Source: Acidobacteriota bacterium
GTDB lineage: Bacteria > Acidobacteriota > Terriglobia > UBA7540
Direction of reading: 5' to 3'
Assembly (NCBI GenBank): GCA_021817045.1
Contig: JAKAWG010000036.1
Span: 1 to 45,915, forward strand
DNA length: 45,915 nucleotides
Under the pieces are notes generated by a model that was given only the letters and a program-made list of their open reading frames with translations, did no database searches and was not told the DNA's origin. The translations under genes were made by a program, and so were the position numbers. Shown in pieces: positions 36,045-44,236 of this stretch. The first letter of the stretch is position 1; every line of letters starts with the position of its first letter.

Positions 36045-36629
36045 GTGATTCCATTTGAGGTCTTGAAATCCATCGAACTGGGCGGCCTGATGAAGCTGGC
36101 TCTTTATTCAGATCAGCCGATTGAGATGTTGGTAGCGGATGCTCTAATCCGCCTGACTCTGTGCAGGTCTGAGAACTGGAAAAAGGCGATGCAGTTGAAA
36201 GAAGAAGAGGCGGTGGGTATCGAAATCACGCTCGAAGAGTTGGCTATGATCGTCGAGCGCGTCGCTTTTCATTCCGGAGCCCTTGAGGACATTCAAGCGA
36301 TCAATTTCTGGCCTCATCTTCTGGCGGCGATGGAGTTCCTGGAGACCGTCGGTTACAAGTGGGAAACCAACGCATACGGCTTCGACTGCCATGAGTCTTA
36401 TGCAATCCGGTGGTTTGTGCCGGAAGGCTTGGTGGGCTACTTGGTCTGGTTGCTTCGAGAAGGCAGGCCAGTCGCCGATGTTCCGGCTGAATTTCGATAT
36501 CACGATTTCGCCAGCAAACGAGCAGGGTTGATCGAAAGGCTGAACACTGCTTTGGCTCGCCGTGTGGATTCTGTGGCGGCGCCGAAGAACGCGCGGCACC
36601 ATGCGAGATTCACACGCACGATGCGCTAG
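36045..36629 (+). CDS. Hypothetical protein
   Basis: 194 residues from GTG 36045 with aaaggagg six bases upstream. It looks mostly helical in the first half (MKLALYSDQPIEMLVADALI, EEAVGIEITLEELAMIVERV) and has an aromatic middle (YKWETNAYGFDCHESYAIRW). There is no signal peptide or membrane segment. The C-terminal 40 residues are basic (KNARHHARFTRTMR). It starts the plus-strand DNA-metabolism module and ends 29 bases before the RNase HI gene. I do not recognise the family. Confidence 0.5.
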   Translation: MIPFEVLKSIELGGLMKLALYSDQPIEMLVADALIRLTLCRSENWKKAMQLKEEEAVGIEITLEELAMIVERVAFHSGALEDIQAINFWPHLLAAMEFLETVGYKWETNAYGFDCHESYAIRWFVPEGLVGYLVWLLREGRPVADVPAEFRYHDFASKRAGLIERLNTALARRVDSVAAPKNARHHARFTRTMR

Positions 36630-36658
36630 TGCCAACGAACTCTCTAATGAGGTGAACG

Positions 36659-37114
36659 ATGACCAAAGTAACAATTATCACAGACGGAAGTTGTATCGGG
36701 AACCCTGGTCCGGGAGCTTGGGCTTGTATTCTCCGCTATGGCGAGCAGACCAAGGAACTTGTCGGAGGGCATCCGGCAACGACCTCGAATCGAATGGAAT
36801 TAAGCGCCACCATCGAGGGCCTGCGAGCATTGAAGACACGATGTCACGTTGCATTAGTGACGGACAGTCAATATGTCCGCAACGGCATTACAGATTGGCT
36901 GCCGCGGTGGCAGGCGCGTGGGTGGGTCTCCAGTTCCGGCAAGCCAGTTCTGAACCAAGATCTCTGGTGTCAGCTTGCAGAATTGGCTCAGCAGCACGAA
37001 GTGCACTGGAGTTGGACTCCCGGACACACGGGCACCAATGCGGATCAGGAGCGGGCGCATAACCTCGCGTACCGGGCGGCCCGGGAGCAAGCAGCAGCGT
37101 TCGCCGCTCGGTGA
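36659..37114 (+). CDS. rnhA: Ribonuclease HI
   Basis: 151 residues with the full RNase HI fold. VTIITDGSCIGNPGPGAWAC carries D9, MELSATIEGL carries E47, and VALVTDSQYV carries D69; WSWTPGHTG and ERAHNLA close the fold. The enzyme cleaves RNA in RNA-DNA hybrids with two metal ions. The fourth acidic residue, D134 in E. coli, is His here (ERAHNLA), a position known to tolerate change. It precedes a primase gene, so primer removal during element replication is a natural role. The ribosome binding site is gaggtg before the ATG. Confidence 0.9.
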   Translation: MTKVTIITDGSCIGNPGPGAWACILRYGEQTKELVGGHPATTSNRMELSATIEGLRALKTRCHVALVTDSQYVRNGITDWLPRWQARGWVSSSGKPVLNQDLWCQLAELAQQHEVHWSWTPGHTGTNADQERAHNLAYRAAREQAAAFAAR

Positions 37115-37267
37115 GCGTCAACAGCTTTGCCCTGATGCGAAGGTTCCGGTAAACGAGGTGACACATTCTTCACACTTGCTCGCCCCCTTGTTGACCTCAG
37201 AGAGGGAAAGCAAGTCATTTTTTTCTACTGTCGCTTTGGTGACAGAAATTCAACCCTGGAGGAATCC

Positions 37268-37711
37268 ATGTTTGGTAGATTGACAGCGACCTCCTTGTTC
37301 GGCGGATGTAAGGACGACGTGCCGGATTCGGCGGTTGGAAAACTGTTGGCGATTACAGACGGAGCGGAAATAGCCCGCTGGGTGCAATTCCCAAGGGCAT
37401 TGTTGCTCTTTGTGGTTGTCCCAGGTGATCCAGAATCGGGAGCGTTCTATGTTCTTGATCGGAAATCAGGCACCTGGTACTGGGTCGACTTCGAAGATGA
37501 TAAGTACGGCGGCTATTCTCTGGCAGATTTTGACTGCCTGATGCATGGCTGCCATTTTGCGCGGTTGATGGAGCAACCCCGTTTGCTCGATACGTGCCGG
37601 TGGCACGTTACGCCTGGAGTTGGCCCCGAGTTGTTGGGGCCAGTGCCCCGCGAGCGGAGGCGTGACCGCCATGGAAGATTTAACTTGACAACAGCGGCGC
37701 TTCCAGCTTAG
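37268..37711 (+). CDS. Hypothetical protein
   Basis: 147 residues, preceded by ctggaggaatcc. The middle is beta-like (ARWVQFPRALLLFVVVPGDP, SGAFYVLDRKSGTWYWVDFE), with an acidic patch EDDKYGGYSL and a later FDCLMHGCHF. There is no membrane helix or signal. The upstream 150 bases hold an AT-rich run and a short CTGTC/GACAG hairpin, so a promoter may lie there. The family is unknown; it could be an accessory of the following primase. Confidence 0.45.
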   Translation: MFGRLTATSLFGGCKDDVPDSAVGKLLAITDGAEIARWVQFPRALLLFVVVPGDPESGAFYVLDRKSGTWYWVDFEDDKYGGYSLADFDCLMHGCHFARLMEQPRLLDTCRWHVTPGVGPELLGPVPRERRRDRHGRFNLTTAALPA

Positions 37712-37841
37712 ATGAAGTGAGGAAGCTCCTGTTCCTTCCGCTTCAAGCGCCCGTTGAGTGGGGGCGGCAAGCGTTTGTATTCTCCTTTCCCAGTCTATCC
37801 CCAACATCACGCGTGAACGAATTTCTCCCTGGAGGTACGTC

Positions 37842-38813
37842 ATGAGAGTCCAGGCGAGCGCGGCGGTTGTGTCCAACTACGGCAAGCTGTTTGTGAATCG
37901 GGGCGCTTATACAGTTCAGTCCGCGAAGCCGCACACGGAAAGTGGCCGGTATTACTATTACCGCCCAAGAGTTAAGGCAACCGGGCAACCGCTGCAGTTG
38001 ACCACCGAGACGCTTCGCCAACATCTGGAGGGCGAGATCACCATCGCCCTGTACGCCATCAACCCGGCGACGCAATGCTCGAAGTGGGTCGCTATCGACG
38101 CCGACTACAAGCAGGCTATGGATGACCTGTTAAAGCTTCAAGACGACCTGGAGCGCCAGAGGATCTACGCGGCGCTCGAAAAGAGCCGGCGAGGCGGGCA
38201 CCTGTGGATCTTCTTCGAGTCGGCGCAGCCGGCACGCGCTTGCCGGGTGCTGATTTACGGCGTGGCGTCGCGGCTGAGCGTTCCGGTAAAGGGTAGCGGG
38301 ACAGTGGACGGAATCGAAGTCTTTCCGAAGCAAGACTCTGTGAAGGCTGGCGAGTTCGGAAATGCCATTCGCGGCCCGCTCGGTGTCCACCGCGGTGCTA
38401 GTGAGCGGTTCTGGTTCTACGGAGCCAACTATGACCTCGAAAGCCAGATGTCGTATCTCAGGCGACTGCCGAAGGTTTCGGGAGGACAGCTTAAGAGGCT
38501 CGTGGCTGCGCGACTCGAGGAGATGGAAGCGAGCAAAGGCAAGCAGGAACCAAGAGGTGCGCGGGTCAGGATAAGCCGTGGTAATGGGCGGGAGTTTCGA
38601 ATACTGGAACATCTCGGTGGTAGGTTGCGGAAAGTGGGCCGTAACTATGTGACGCAATGCCCGTCATGCGCCGCGGCGGGCCACGACCGAGGCGCGGACA
38701 ACCTTGCCGTCCGGATCGACGACCCAAGGTATTACTGCTGTTGGGCTGGATGCACTAAAGGGATGATCCGTGAGGCCTTGGGGTGTCCGATCCGGTATCG
38801 GCAGCCTGCGTAA
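37842..38813 (+). CDS. Archaeo-eukaryotic-type primase with zinc-binding C-terminus
   Basis: 323 residues from the ATG at 37842, chosen because ggagg lies eight bases upstream; an earlier GTG at 37758 lacks a good site. Motifs of the AEP/TOTE-type primase domain: KWVAIDADYK with D86 and D88, SRRGGHLWIFFE (115-126), DGIEVFPKQD with E159, and RGPLGVHR near 177-184. The C-terminus has CPSC ... CCWAGC, a CHC2-like zinc ribbon. Such enzymes make RNA or DNA primers on single-stranded DNA. It lies 3' of an RNase HI gene, as in element replication modules. Helicase or ligase partners are not seen nearby. Confidence 0.78.
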   Translation: MRVQASAAVVSNYGKLFVNRGAYTVQSAKPHTESGRYYYYRPRVKATGQPLQLTTETLRQHLEGEITIALYAINPATQCSKWVAIDADYKQAMDDLLKLQDDLERQRIYAALEKSRRGGHLWIFFESAQPARACRVLIYGVASRLSVPVKGSGTVDGIEVFPKQDSVKAGEFGNAIRGPLGVHRGASERFWFYGANYDLESQMSYLRRLPKVSGGQLKRLVAARLEEMEASKGKQEPRGARVRISRGNGREFRILEHLGGRLRKVGRNYVTQCPSCAAAGHDRGADNLAVRIDDPRYYCCWAGCTKGMIREALGCPIRYRQPA

Positions 38814-38825
38814 GAGGATTCGAAG

Positions 38826-39509
38826 ATGGCGAAGAAGCACGGCGAGATCCATTTCGGCCTGGCGTTGCCTGAAGCAGCGCGCGACAAGCTGCGGAAGGCC
38901 GGAATCTTCGTGCAAACGACCGTGACGGTTGAGCACCAGCAGCTTGGCCATCGCTACGTGGTGCGCGGTGTCGAGTCAGGCGGAGCAGTCGAAGGTTTTG
39001 GGCATTATGTGACTTTTGCGGGCGAGGATGGGAGTCGGCTTCCTTGGCTTTGCCGGGTGGAGTCGCTGGCGGTCAACGGGCCGCATGCCGTGGTTGTGGC
39101 GCCAGTGCTACTTCGAGCGGAAATGTTGCGCGCAGGCGGCACATATGAACTGCTGATCACAGGGCACCGTCCTGGCCCGGCCGCTAACGGGAAGAGGCCG
39201 GCTCTGGCGGGCGAGTTGCTGTTTCGCGGCCGACACGGGCATTTAGCTCGGGGTAAGTCCGGGCTGCCAACATTCTTCACGCGCGGCGGAGAACCGCTGG
39301 AGGTAGCGGAGCGATTCTCGCGTGTTGTAGCGAGCCTGGTAACAGCAACGACGTGCTCGCCATGTGACCACTCGCATTATGTGGCACCTCCGGAGGAGAT
39401 CGTGCCGGAGGGCAGGGACAGCGCGCCCGAAGGCCACTGCCGAAGCCCCGCGGCTCAACATGTTGAGGAAAAACCGCTGATGGAGGAAACCGACGAATGC
39501 GCGCAATGA
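38826..39509 (+). CDS. Hypothetical protein
   Basis: 227 residues, starting 12 bases after the primase stop with agagga upstream. The first 150 residues are rich in beta-like text (HRYVVRGVESGGAVEGFGHY, VNGPHAVVVAPVLL), then a disordered, Cys/Pro/Glu-rich tail. CSPCDHSHY near the end could bind metal. The start of the next gene overlaps its end by 13 bases. Family unknown; a single-stranded DNA-binding role is possible but not supported by a motif. Confidence 0.45.
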   Translation: MAKKHGEIHFGLALPEAARDKLRKAGIFVQTTVTVEHQQLGHRYVVRGVESGGAVEGFGHYVTFAGEDGSRLPWLCRVESLAVNGPHAVVVAPVLLRAEMLRAGGTYELLITGHRPGPAANGKRPALAGELLFRGRHGHLARGKSGLPTFFTRGGEPLEVAERFSRVVASLVTATTCSPCDHSHYVAPPEEIVPEGRDSAPEGHCRSPAAQHVEEKPLMEETDECAQ

Positions 39510-39727
39510 ATTTCGATAACCCGAACTGGGAGCCCCTGGAGCATCTGATTGGCGCCAAGTGCTCGGAATTCATGTGGATGCGGCGTGAAGGAAAGGTGGA
39601 ATTTTATAAACACATCAACACGCGCCGGTATCTTCGCCTCGATGCCGAGGGACACTGCTACCGGGAAGGATCAGGAGGGCTTGAAGCAGCAAACCTTGAG
39701 CAGGAATTGAAACGAGTTTTTGAGTGA
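39497..39727 (+). CDS. Small hypothetical protein
   Basis: 76 residues from ATG 39497 with ggagga upstream, overlapping the previous gene by 13 bases. It reads as a single small alpha/beta domain: WEPLEHLIGAKCSEFMWMRR, FYKHINTRRYLRL and LEQELKRVFE. There is no signal or membrane segment. The overlap with the gene before it suggests co-translation. The family is not recognised. Confidence 0.5.
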   Translation: MRAMNFDNPNWEPLEHLIGAKCSEFMWMRREGKVEFYKHINTRRYLRLDAEGHCYREGSGGLEAANLEQELKRVFE

Positions 39728-39787
39728 GAGCGATACAACGCAGAATGGGTACGAAGCCATGAAAGTGGAGGATCAGTTTCCAGGCCG

Positions 39788-40405
39788 GTGAAGGTCAATC
39801 CCAACTCGATGGGAACACGGCAAGCGGCGACTGGAGGAGTGTTGGTTCTCCTCGTGCTTGCCGGGTGCTATTTCCTCGTCTTGGGACTTCGTCACAACGG
39901 ATGGGGGCTAGTCGTTGGAGGTCTTCTGATCGAGACGGGATCTGAGGGCTTCCGGTGGTTTACCGGCAAGGGTACTCACATCGGCAAATGTATGAGGACC
40001 GTGACGGGCTGGCTTGTAGGGCTTCGCGAGCGGTGCGCAGAGAAGAAGTACCGGCAAAGGCAGGCCTCAGAGACGGAAGCCCTGCGATCGGCCTATATCG
40101 AGGAGCGCGTCAACGAACTGATGAACCTGCGAATCGAACGCCGGTTGGCGGAGCTTGAGAGGGCCAATGAGTTGAGAACCCGCCAGGAGTGGACGGAGCT
40201 GCGAGATGTGTGGCGCGTCCTAATCCTCGACCCGAATACGCCAGAGGAAGTTCGGGCATCGTGTCGGGAATGGCTGGCGAAATATCCGGAGACGCTCAAT
40301 TTTCTGGCTCGGCGGCTGATGAATCTCGGTCTTTTGCGGGAGAAAGAACTGGTCCTCGACGAAGACTGGGAACAACGGGAGCAGCACAACTGGCGCATTC
40401 AGTAA
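39788..40405 (+). CDS. Membrane protein with long helical cytoplasmic part
   Basis: 205 residues from GTG 39788. Two membrane helices lie at about 15-35 (GGVLVLLVLAGCYFLVLGLR) and 38-55 (GWGLVVGGLLIETGSE). A long helical, charged region follows (about 90-150: ERVNELMNLRIERRLAELER), likely a coiled coil, then a C-terminal LEDEDWEQREQHN-like acidic end. The ribosome binding site is weak. It lies inside the DNA-metabolism module, between unknown genes and the HD protein. The function is unknown; membrane tethering of replication proteins is one idea. Confidence 0.45.
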   Translation: MKVNPNSMGTRQAATGGVLVLLVLAGCYFLVLGLRHNGWGLVVGGLLIETGSEGFRWFTGKGTHIGKCMRTVTGWLVGLRERCAEKKYRQRQASETEALRSAYIEERVNELMNLRIERRLAELERANELRTRQEWTELRDVWRVLILDPNTPEEVRASCREWLAKYPETLNFLARRLMNLGLLREKELVLDEDWEQREQHNWRIQ

Positions 40406-40448
40406 TTTTCCCGGACTTCCGTAGGCCGTTTGAGAAAGGATACTGGCC

Positions 40449-41048
40449 ATGCGAGTTGGCACGAAAAGCGTACTTTATGGAGCGCACGCGTTATATTTGC
40501 ACCCAATTGCAGTTCTGGTCGCCTACTCCCGTTTGTACGCGATTCCGGGGGATCCCCGCTTGCTGCTCGGGATTCTGACTCACGATGTAGGCTACTGGGG
40601 AATGGATCGCGTTGAGGGCGAAGGCAGCGAAAATCACGTCGAGCTCGGTGGGCGGATCATGGACCGTCTCTGTGGGCAGCCATGGGGAGACCACGTTCGT
40701 CGTCACTCCCGCTCCTGGTGCGACCTGCATGGCCAGCGGTATTCCCGGCTTTGCGTGGCCGATAAGCTCGCTTTTGTGTTGACTCCCGCTTGGCTGTATC
40801 TGCCCATGGCCAGAGCAAGCGGCGAACTGGCTCAGTATATGGCGGCCACTGACGGCCAGACGCGCGACGGGAAGTTCACGGAAACAGAACGGAGCCTACT
40901 TCAGTCGGGCGACGCAAAGCTCTGGCTTAAAGGGCTCAAGAGTTACACCCGGCGCTGGGTTGAACAGCATCGGAACGACTGCGACCAGGCGCGGGATATG
41001 AAGCCGGATTGCGTGAAAAAACTTGCGGTCAGAGCGGCCACGTCCTAA
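40449..41048 (+). CDS. HD-domain-like phosphohydrolase
   Basis: 199 residues from ATG 40449 with aaagga upstream. The conserved text LLGILTHDVGYWG (about 38-50) carries the H-D pair, followed by SENHVELGGRIMDRL and DHVRRHSRSWCDLH, spaced as metal ligands in HD phosphohydrolases. Later RLCVADKLAFVL gives a helical Asp. HD proteins cleave phosphate esters such as nucleotides or cyclic dinucleotides. Given the nearby ribonucleotide reductase tail and primase, a nucleotide-pool role is plausible, but the substrate is not visible in the sequence. Confidence 0.65.
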   Translation: MRVGTKSVLYGAHALYLHPIAVLVAYSRLYAIPGDPRLLLGILTHDVGYWGMDRVEGEGSENHVELGGRIMDRLCGQPWGDHVRRHSRSWCDLHGQRYSRLCVADKLAFVLTPAWLYLPMARASGELAQYMAATDGQTRDGKFTETERSLLQSGDAKLWLKGLKSYTRRWVEQHRNDCDQARDMKPDCVKKLAVRAATS

Positions 41049-41101
41049 ATCAAGAACGCGGCCGCTTCTGATGTTTCCGGTTCGAGAAAAGGTGACGACT
41101 C

Positions 41102-41749
41102 ATGGAAAAATCCATCGCCAATACTCAAGCCGCCGTTTCTCCGGCAGCCGCGGCGACTGTTCAATCTTTGCCATCGACGGAAGCGGTCACGCAGCCGTCG
41201 CGGCGGCGTTTGCCGGATGAGCGCAAAGCAGTCGTGCATCACTTTTCGGTTGGCGGGCACGAAGGCTACTTGATCGTGGGCCTCTATGATAACGGTCAAC
41301 CAGGCGAGATCTTTATCCGCATGGCGAAGGCAGGATCGACGATTGCGGGGTTGATGGACTCGTTTGGAATCGCTGTGTCCATGGCGATTCAGTACGGTGT
41401 CCCGCTCCGTGCTTTGACGGATAAGTTCAGCCACACACGTTTTGAACCGAGCGGCTGGACGCCGGTGAAGGAGATCGGCTACGCGAAGTCTCTGGCCGAC
41501 TATATTTTCCGTTGGCTCGCCTTGAAGTTTCTCTCTGCCTCTCCTCCTCAGACGGGCGCTGATGGCAATCCTACGATTGTCCCAGCGCCCGCCTCTCTTG
41601 CCAGGGATGGGATCGGCCAGAGCGAGGCAAACACTCCGGCCTGCAAAGAGTGCGGAACGATCATGTCCTCCAACGGGTCGTGCGACAAGTGCGGAAATTG
41701 CGGATCAACGAGCGGACGATTCGTAGAATCTCCTCCACAGTGCGCCTGA
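41102..41749 (+). CDS. Stand-alone class II ribonucleotide reductase tail (NrdJ C-terminus, TSCPD)
   Basis: 215 residues. After a disordered Ala/Pro N-terminus, residues about 43-145 match the C-terminal domain of B12-dependent NrdJ: HHFSVGGHEGYLIVGLYDNG, GEIFIRMAKAGSTIAGLMDS, QYGVPLRALTDKFSHTRFEP and YIFRWLALKFL. The end holds C181-x2-C184 and C194-x2-C197-x2-C200 (GSCDKCGNCGSTSG), the zinc/redox cysteine tail. The catalytic barrel with the radical cysteine is absent here. Split class II enzymes (NrdJa/NrdJb) exist, so this may be an NrdJb-like partner of a chromosomal subunit or a regulator. The stop overlaps the ATG of the next gene. Confidence 0.8.
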   Translation: MEKSIANTQAAVSPAAAATVQSLPSTEAVTQPSRRRLPDERKAVVHHFSVGGHEGYLIVGLYDNGQPGEIFIRMAKAGSTIAGLMDSFGIAVSMAIQYGVPLRALTDKFSHTRFEPSGWTPVKEIGYAKSLADYIFRWLALKFLSASPPQTGADGNPTIVPAPASLARDGIGQSEANTPACKECGTIMSSNGSCDKCGNCGSTSGRFVESPPQCA

Positions 41750-42237
41750 TGAGAATCTCACATACAGTCCGATGGCGAGTCCTCCTCGCGGCCACCCTGA
41801 TGCTTGGAGCCGCCTATCTTGTAAAGGCCTTGTTAGAGACTCGCACCGTCGCCGTCAAGGTAGGAAACAGATTATATGAGCAAACCGCACTTGCACTGTT
41901 CGACATTACGCTGATTCCACGAGGAAGCACAGTTACCCTCGATGGAATGGTTGCTTCCAATCGAAAGCGATTGGCGATATGCGCGGTTGCCAAAGGAACC
42001 CCGGGAGTAGAAAAGATCATCGATCGCTTAAGCGTTGCGTCGCCGATCCCGCCCTTGCGGGTATGCTTTTTGAGCTTCCTCGAGCTGCAGTGCGAGAAAA
42101 CTTCAGAAGAGTTTTCAATAGACTTTCGGCGGCCTTATTGCGTCCACATTGCTCGAGGGCAGACAGATCTGTTCAAGCTACCAGAACGTGTAGAGGAGCC
42201 TGGACCTGGCTGGCGAAGCAGGTCAGAAGAGACCTGA
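41749..42237 (+). CDS. BON-domain protein with N-terminal membrane anchor
   Basis: 162 residues; the ATG overlaps the stop of the previous gene by one base (TGATG). It has an N-terminal hydrophobic segment (VLLAATLMLGAAYLVKALL) acting as signal or anchor. Residues about 32-85 fit a BON domain, with VKVGNRLYEQTALALFDITL, then STVTLDGMVASNRKRLAICA and TPGVEKIIDRL. BON domains bind membranes or phospholipids in the periplasm. The remainder is basic, with a Phe/Arg patch. Its presence at the end of the DNA-metabolism module suggests envelope association, but the role is unknown. Confidence 0.6.
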   Translation: MRISHTVRWRVLLAATLMLGAAYLVKALLETRTVAVKVGNRLYEQTALALFDITLIPRGSTVTLDGMVASNRKRLAICAVAKGTPGVEKIIDRLSVASPIPPLRVCFLSFLELQCEKTSEEFSIDFRRPYCVHIARGQTDLFKLPERVEEPGPGWRSRSEET

Positions 42238-42259
42238 AAAGTGAATGAGTAAGTGACCC

Positions 42260-43810
42260 GTGAGTGGCCCAACAACCACCGGAATTAGCGAGGCAAGCGA
42301 AAGATGCATAGGCAGCGGTACCCAGCGAGCGCGTTTGTCCTCGCTTACTGCGCTTGTCTTCCTGCTGCCCGTGCTGCTGCTGTACTGGCAAGTAGGCGGT
42401 CCGTCGGGGTTGCTGGCTGATCCGAGCACAGGCGTGCATGTTCGTGCGGGGCAGTGGATTCTTGCACATCACGGCGTCCCGAGGCGGGACCTCTTCTCCT
42501 TCACGATGCCCGAAAAGCGATGGTGCGACTGGGAGTGGGGGAGCGATGCCATTTTCGCGCTCGTTTACCGAATGCACGGATTATCGGCTGTGGCGGCGTT
42601 GGCCCTGCTGCTCTTGTGCTTGGTTTCTCTGGTTGTCTACCGCACGGCGCGGTTATATGCAGGTCCAGTCGCAGCCGCGACAACGTGTGCGCTGGTCATG
42701 GCGGCGACAACCATTCATTGGCTCGCGCGGCCCCACATGTTCACCTGGCTGGCGCTTGCAATCTTCTGCGAGCTTTTGGAGCGGGACGTCGGCAAGATCG
42801 AACTGTTCGTGTTGGCCGCAGTGATGGCGGTGTGGGTGAATCTCCATCCGGGCTTTGTCGCGGGCCTTCTGGTTTTGGCCGCCTGCTTCGCCGACGCAGT
42901 TCTGGAGAACTGGCTGGGCACAACACGAGGACATGGGAGTCAATCCGGCTGGCGTGCTTGCTGGTATGCCTTGGCGATCGCTGTGGCGGCTGCAACAACG
43001 CTCGTAAATCCCTACGGGTTCGGGCTCGACCGCCACATTATTTCCTACCTGTTTAGCCGTTCGACGGTCACGGCGCACGTCAGCGAGTGGCTGTCGCCGA
43101 GTTTTCATAATCCGCGTCTCGCGTGGTTTGAGCTGTTACTACCGCTCGCGGCGGCTGCCGGCGTGTGGCATGGATTGAAACACCGGTTCTACTGGTGCTT
43201 GCTGATTTTCGGGTTCATGCACTTGGCTCTCCTTTCGGTTCGAAACGTTCCGTTGTTTGCCATTGTCTGCGCGGCGCCAGTTGCCGCTGCGGGCGAGGAG
43301 GCTTTACGGAAGCTGGATTTCTGGCGTTACGTGCGGGAGGCAGAGGGAGTCGCGAGAGGCAGCAGGAGAGCGCGAATCACGCTAGCGCTATGGGGGATTG
43401 GCTTCGCTGCAATCGTCGCCGTGGGCATCTCGCCGGTGCCGCTCGGTGCGGGATCATGCATCCCCGTCGCTGCCATCCGGCGACTTCCGCCCGGACGAGT
43501 GTTTACGACGGACCAGTGGGCCGATTACCTGATCTACGCTCAGCCCGACCGCCGAGTTTTCTTCGACGGACGGAATGACTTCTATGGTCCGGCATTCGTT
43601 CAAACTTACCTCACGCTTCTGAAGGCTAAGCCAGGCTGGCAGGAGGCTTTGGCTCGCTACCGCGTCTCGGTGATTCTGGTCCCAGTACGAAGCTCGATCA
43701 GCGCGGCGCTCAGTGGTGCGCCGGGTTGGCGGATATTGTATCGCGATGCAGGCGCGATAGTATTTGGTCGGACTGAGCCAATGGCTCGTGGGCGTGAAGA
43801 AGGTGGGTAG
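42260..43810 (+). CDS. Large polytopic membrane protein, GT-C-like
   Basis: 516 residues from GTG 42260; no strong ribosome binding site. About ten membrane helices run from residue 28 to about 410, e.g. LTALVFLLPVLLLYWQV and VAALALLLLCLVSLVVY, with short polar loops. An early luminal-type loop holds DPSTGVHVRAGQWILAHHG, and DLFSFTMPEKRWCDWEWGSD follows. The last 110 residues are soluble (RVFTTDQWADYLIYAQPDRR, FFDGRNDFYG). The layout resembles GT-C glycosyltransferase-like proteins of Acidobacteriota, but the acidic catalytic motif is not certain. It may be chromosomal rather than element-borne. Confidence 0.6.
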   Translation: MSGPTTTGISEASERCIGSGTQRARLSSLTALVFLLPVLLLYWQVGGPSGLLADPSTGVHVRAGQWILAHHGVPRRDLFSFTMPEKRWCDWEWGSDAIFALVYRMHGLSAVAALALLLLCLVSLVVYRTARLYAGPVAAATTCALVMAATTIHWLARPHMFTWLALAIFCELLERDVGKIELFVLAAVMAVWVNLHPGFVAGLLVLAACFADAVLENWLGTTRGHGSQSGWRACWYALAIAVAAATTLVNPYGFGLDRHIISYLFSRSTVTAHVSEWLSPSFHNPRLAWFELLLPLAAAAGVWHGLKHRFYWCLLIFGFMHLALLSVRNVPLFAIVCAAPVAAAGEEALRKLDFWRYVREAEGVARGSRRARITLALWGIGFAAIVAVGISPVPLGAGSCIPVAAIRRLPPGRVFTTDQWADYLIYAQPDRRVFFDGRNDFYGPAFVQTYLTLLKAKPGWQEALARYRVSVILVPVRSSISAALSGAPGWRILYRDAGAIVFGRTEPMARGREEGG

Positions 43811-43942
43811 ACAGCTTGAGAGGTACGTTGAGGGCTTCCCGGTAGCCTACCTCTCGGTATGGATCGTGTCCCCGCCAGGAGTTGACCGCCAGCCATGGTC
43901 ATCCGCATATACTCACGATCCATCGTTGGAGCCATCTTTGAC

Positions 43943-43958
43943 AATGTGTGCTCACAAT
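43943..43958. promoter_or_regulatory. Imperfect palindrome ahead of the toxin-antitoxin pair
   Basis: AATGTG and CACAAT flank TGCT and pair at five of six positions. It lies 38 bases before the antitoxin ATG. Antitoxins of this type usually bind short palindromes in their own promoter, so it is a candidate operator; no convincing -10/-35 was found with it. Confidence 0.3.
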
Positions 43959-43996
43959 GAGACCATTGATCCCAGTAACATCCTGAGGAGAGCCAA

Positions 43997-44236
43997 ATGC
44001 CTGGAAACCTGCATGTGCGTAACCTGGAGGACGACCTGATCGCTCGGCTGAAGCGTCGCGCCGTGCGCCATGGTCGTTCAGCCGAGGCTGAACACCGGGA
44101 GATTCTTCGTCAAGTTCTTGGCCGTGAGGAGGAACCTTCCTTCGAGAAGCTGGCCGCGGACTTGCGCAAGCTGACGAAACGACGGAAGCAGACGCCCTCG
44201 GAAGTGTTGCTCCGCGAGGGACGCGAGGAGCGGTGA
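43997..44236 (+). CDS. FitA/VapB-type ribbon-helix-helix antitoxin
   Basis: 79 residues with gagga upstream. The N-terminus reads as a ribbon-helix-helix: LHVRNLEDDLIARLKRRAVR, then HGRSAEAEHREILRQVLG. The tail (SFEKLAADLRKLTKR) would wrap around the toxin. Such antitoxins bind and inhibit a PIN-domain RNase and repress their own operon. It overlaps the toxin gene by four bases (GTGA), the usual coupled layout. Confidence 0.82.
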   Translation: MPGNLHVRNLEDDLIARLKRRAVRHGRSAEAEHREILRQVLGREEEPSFEKLAADLRKLTKRRKQTPSEVLLREGREER

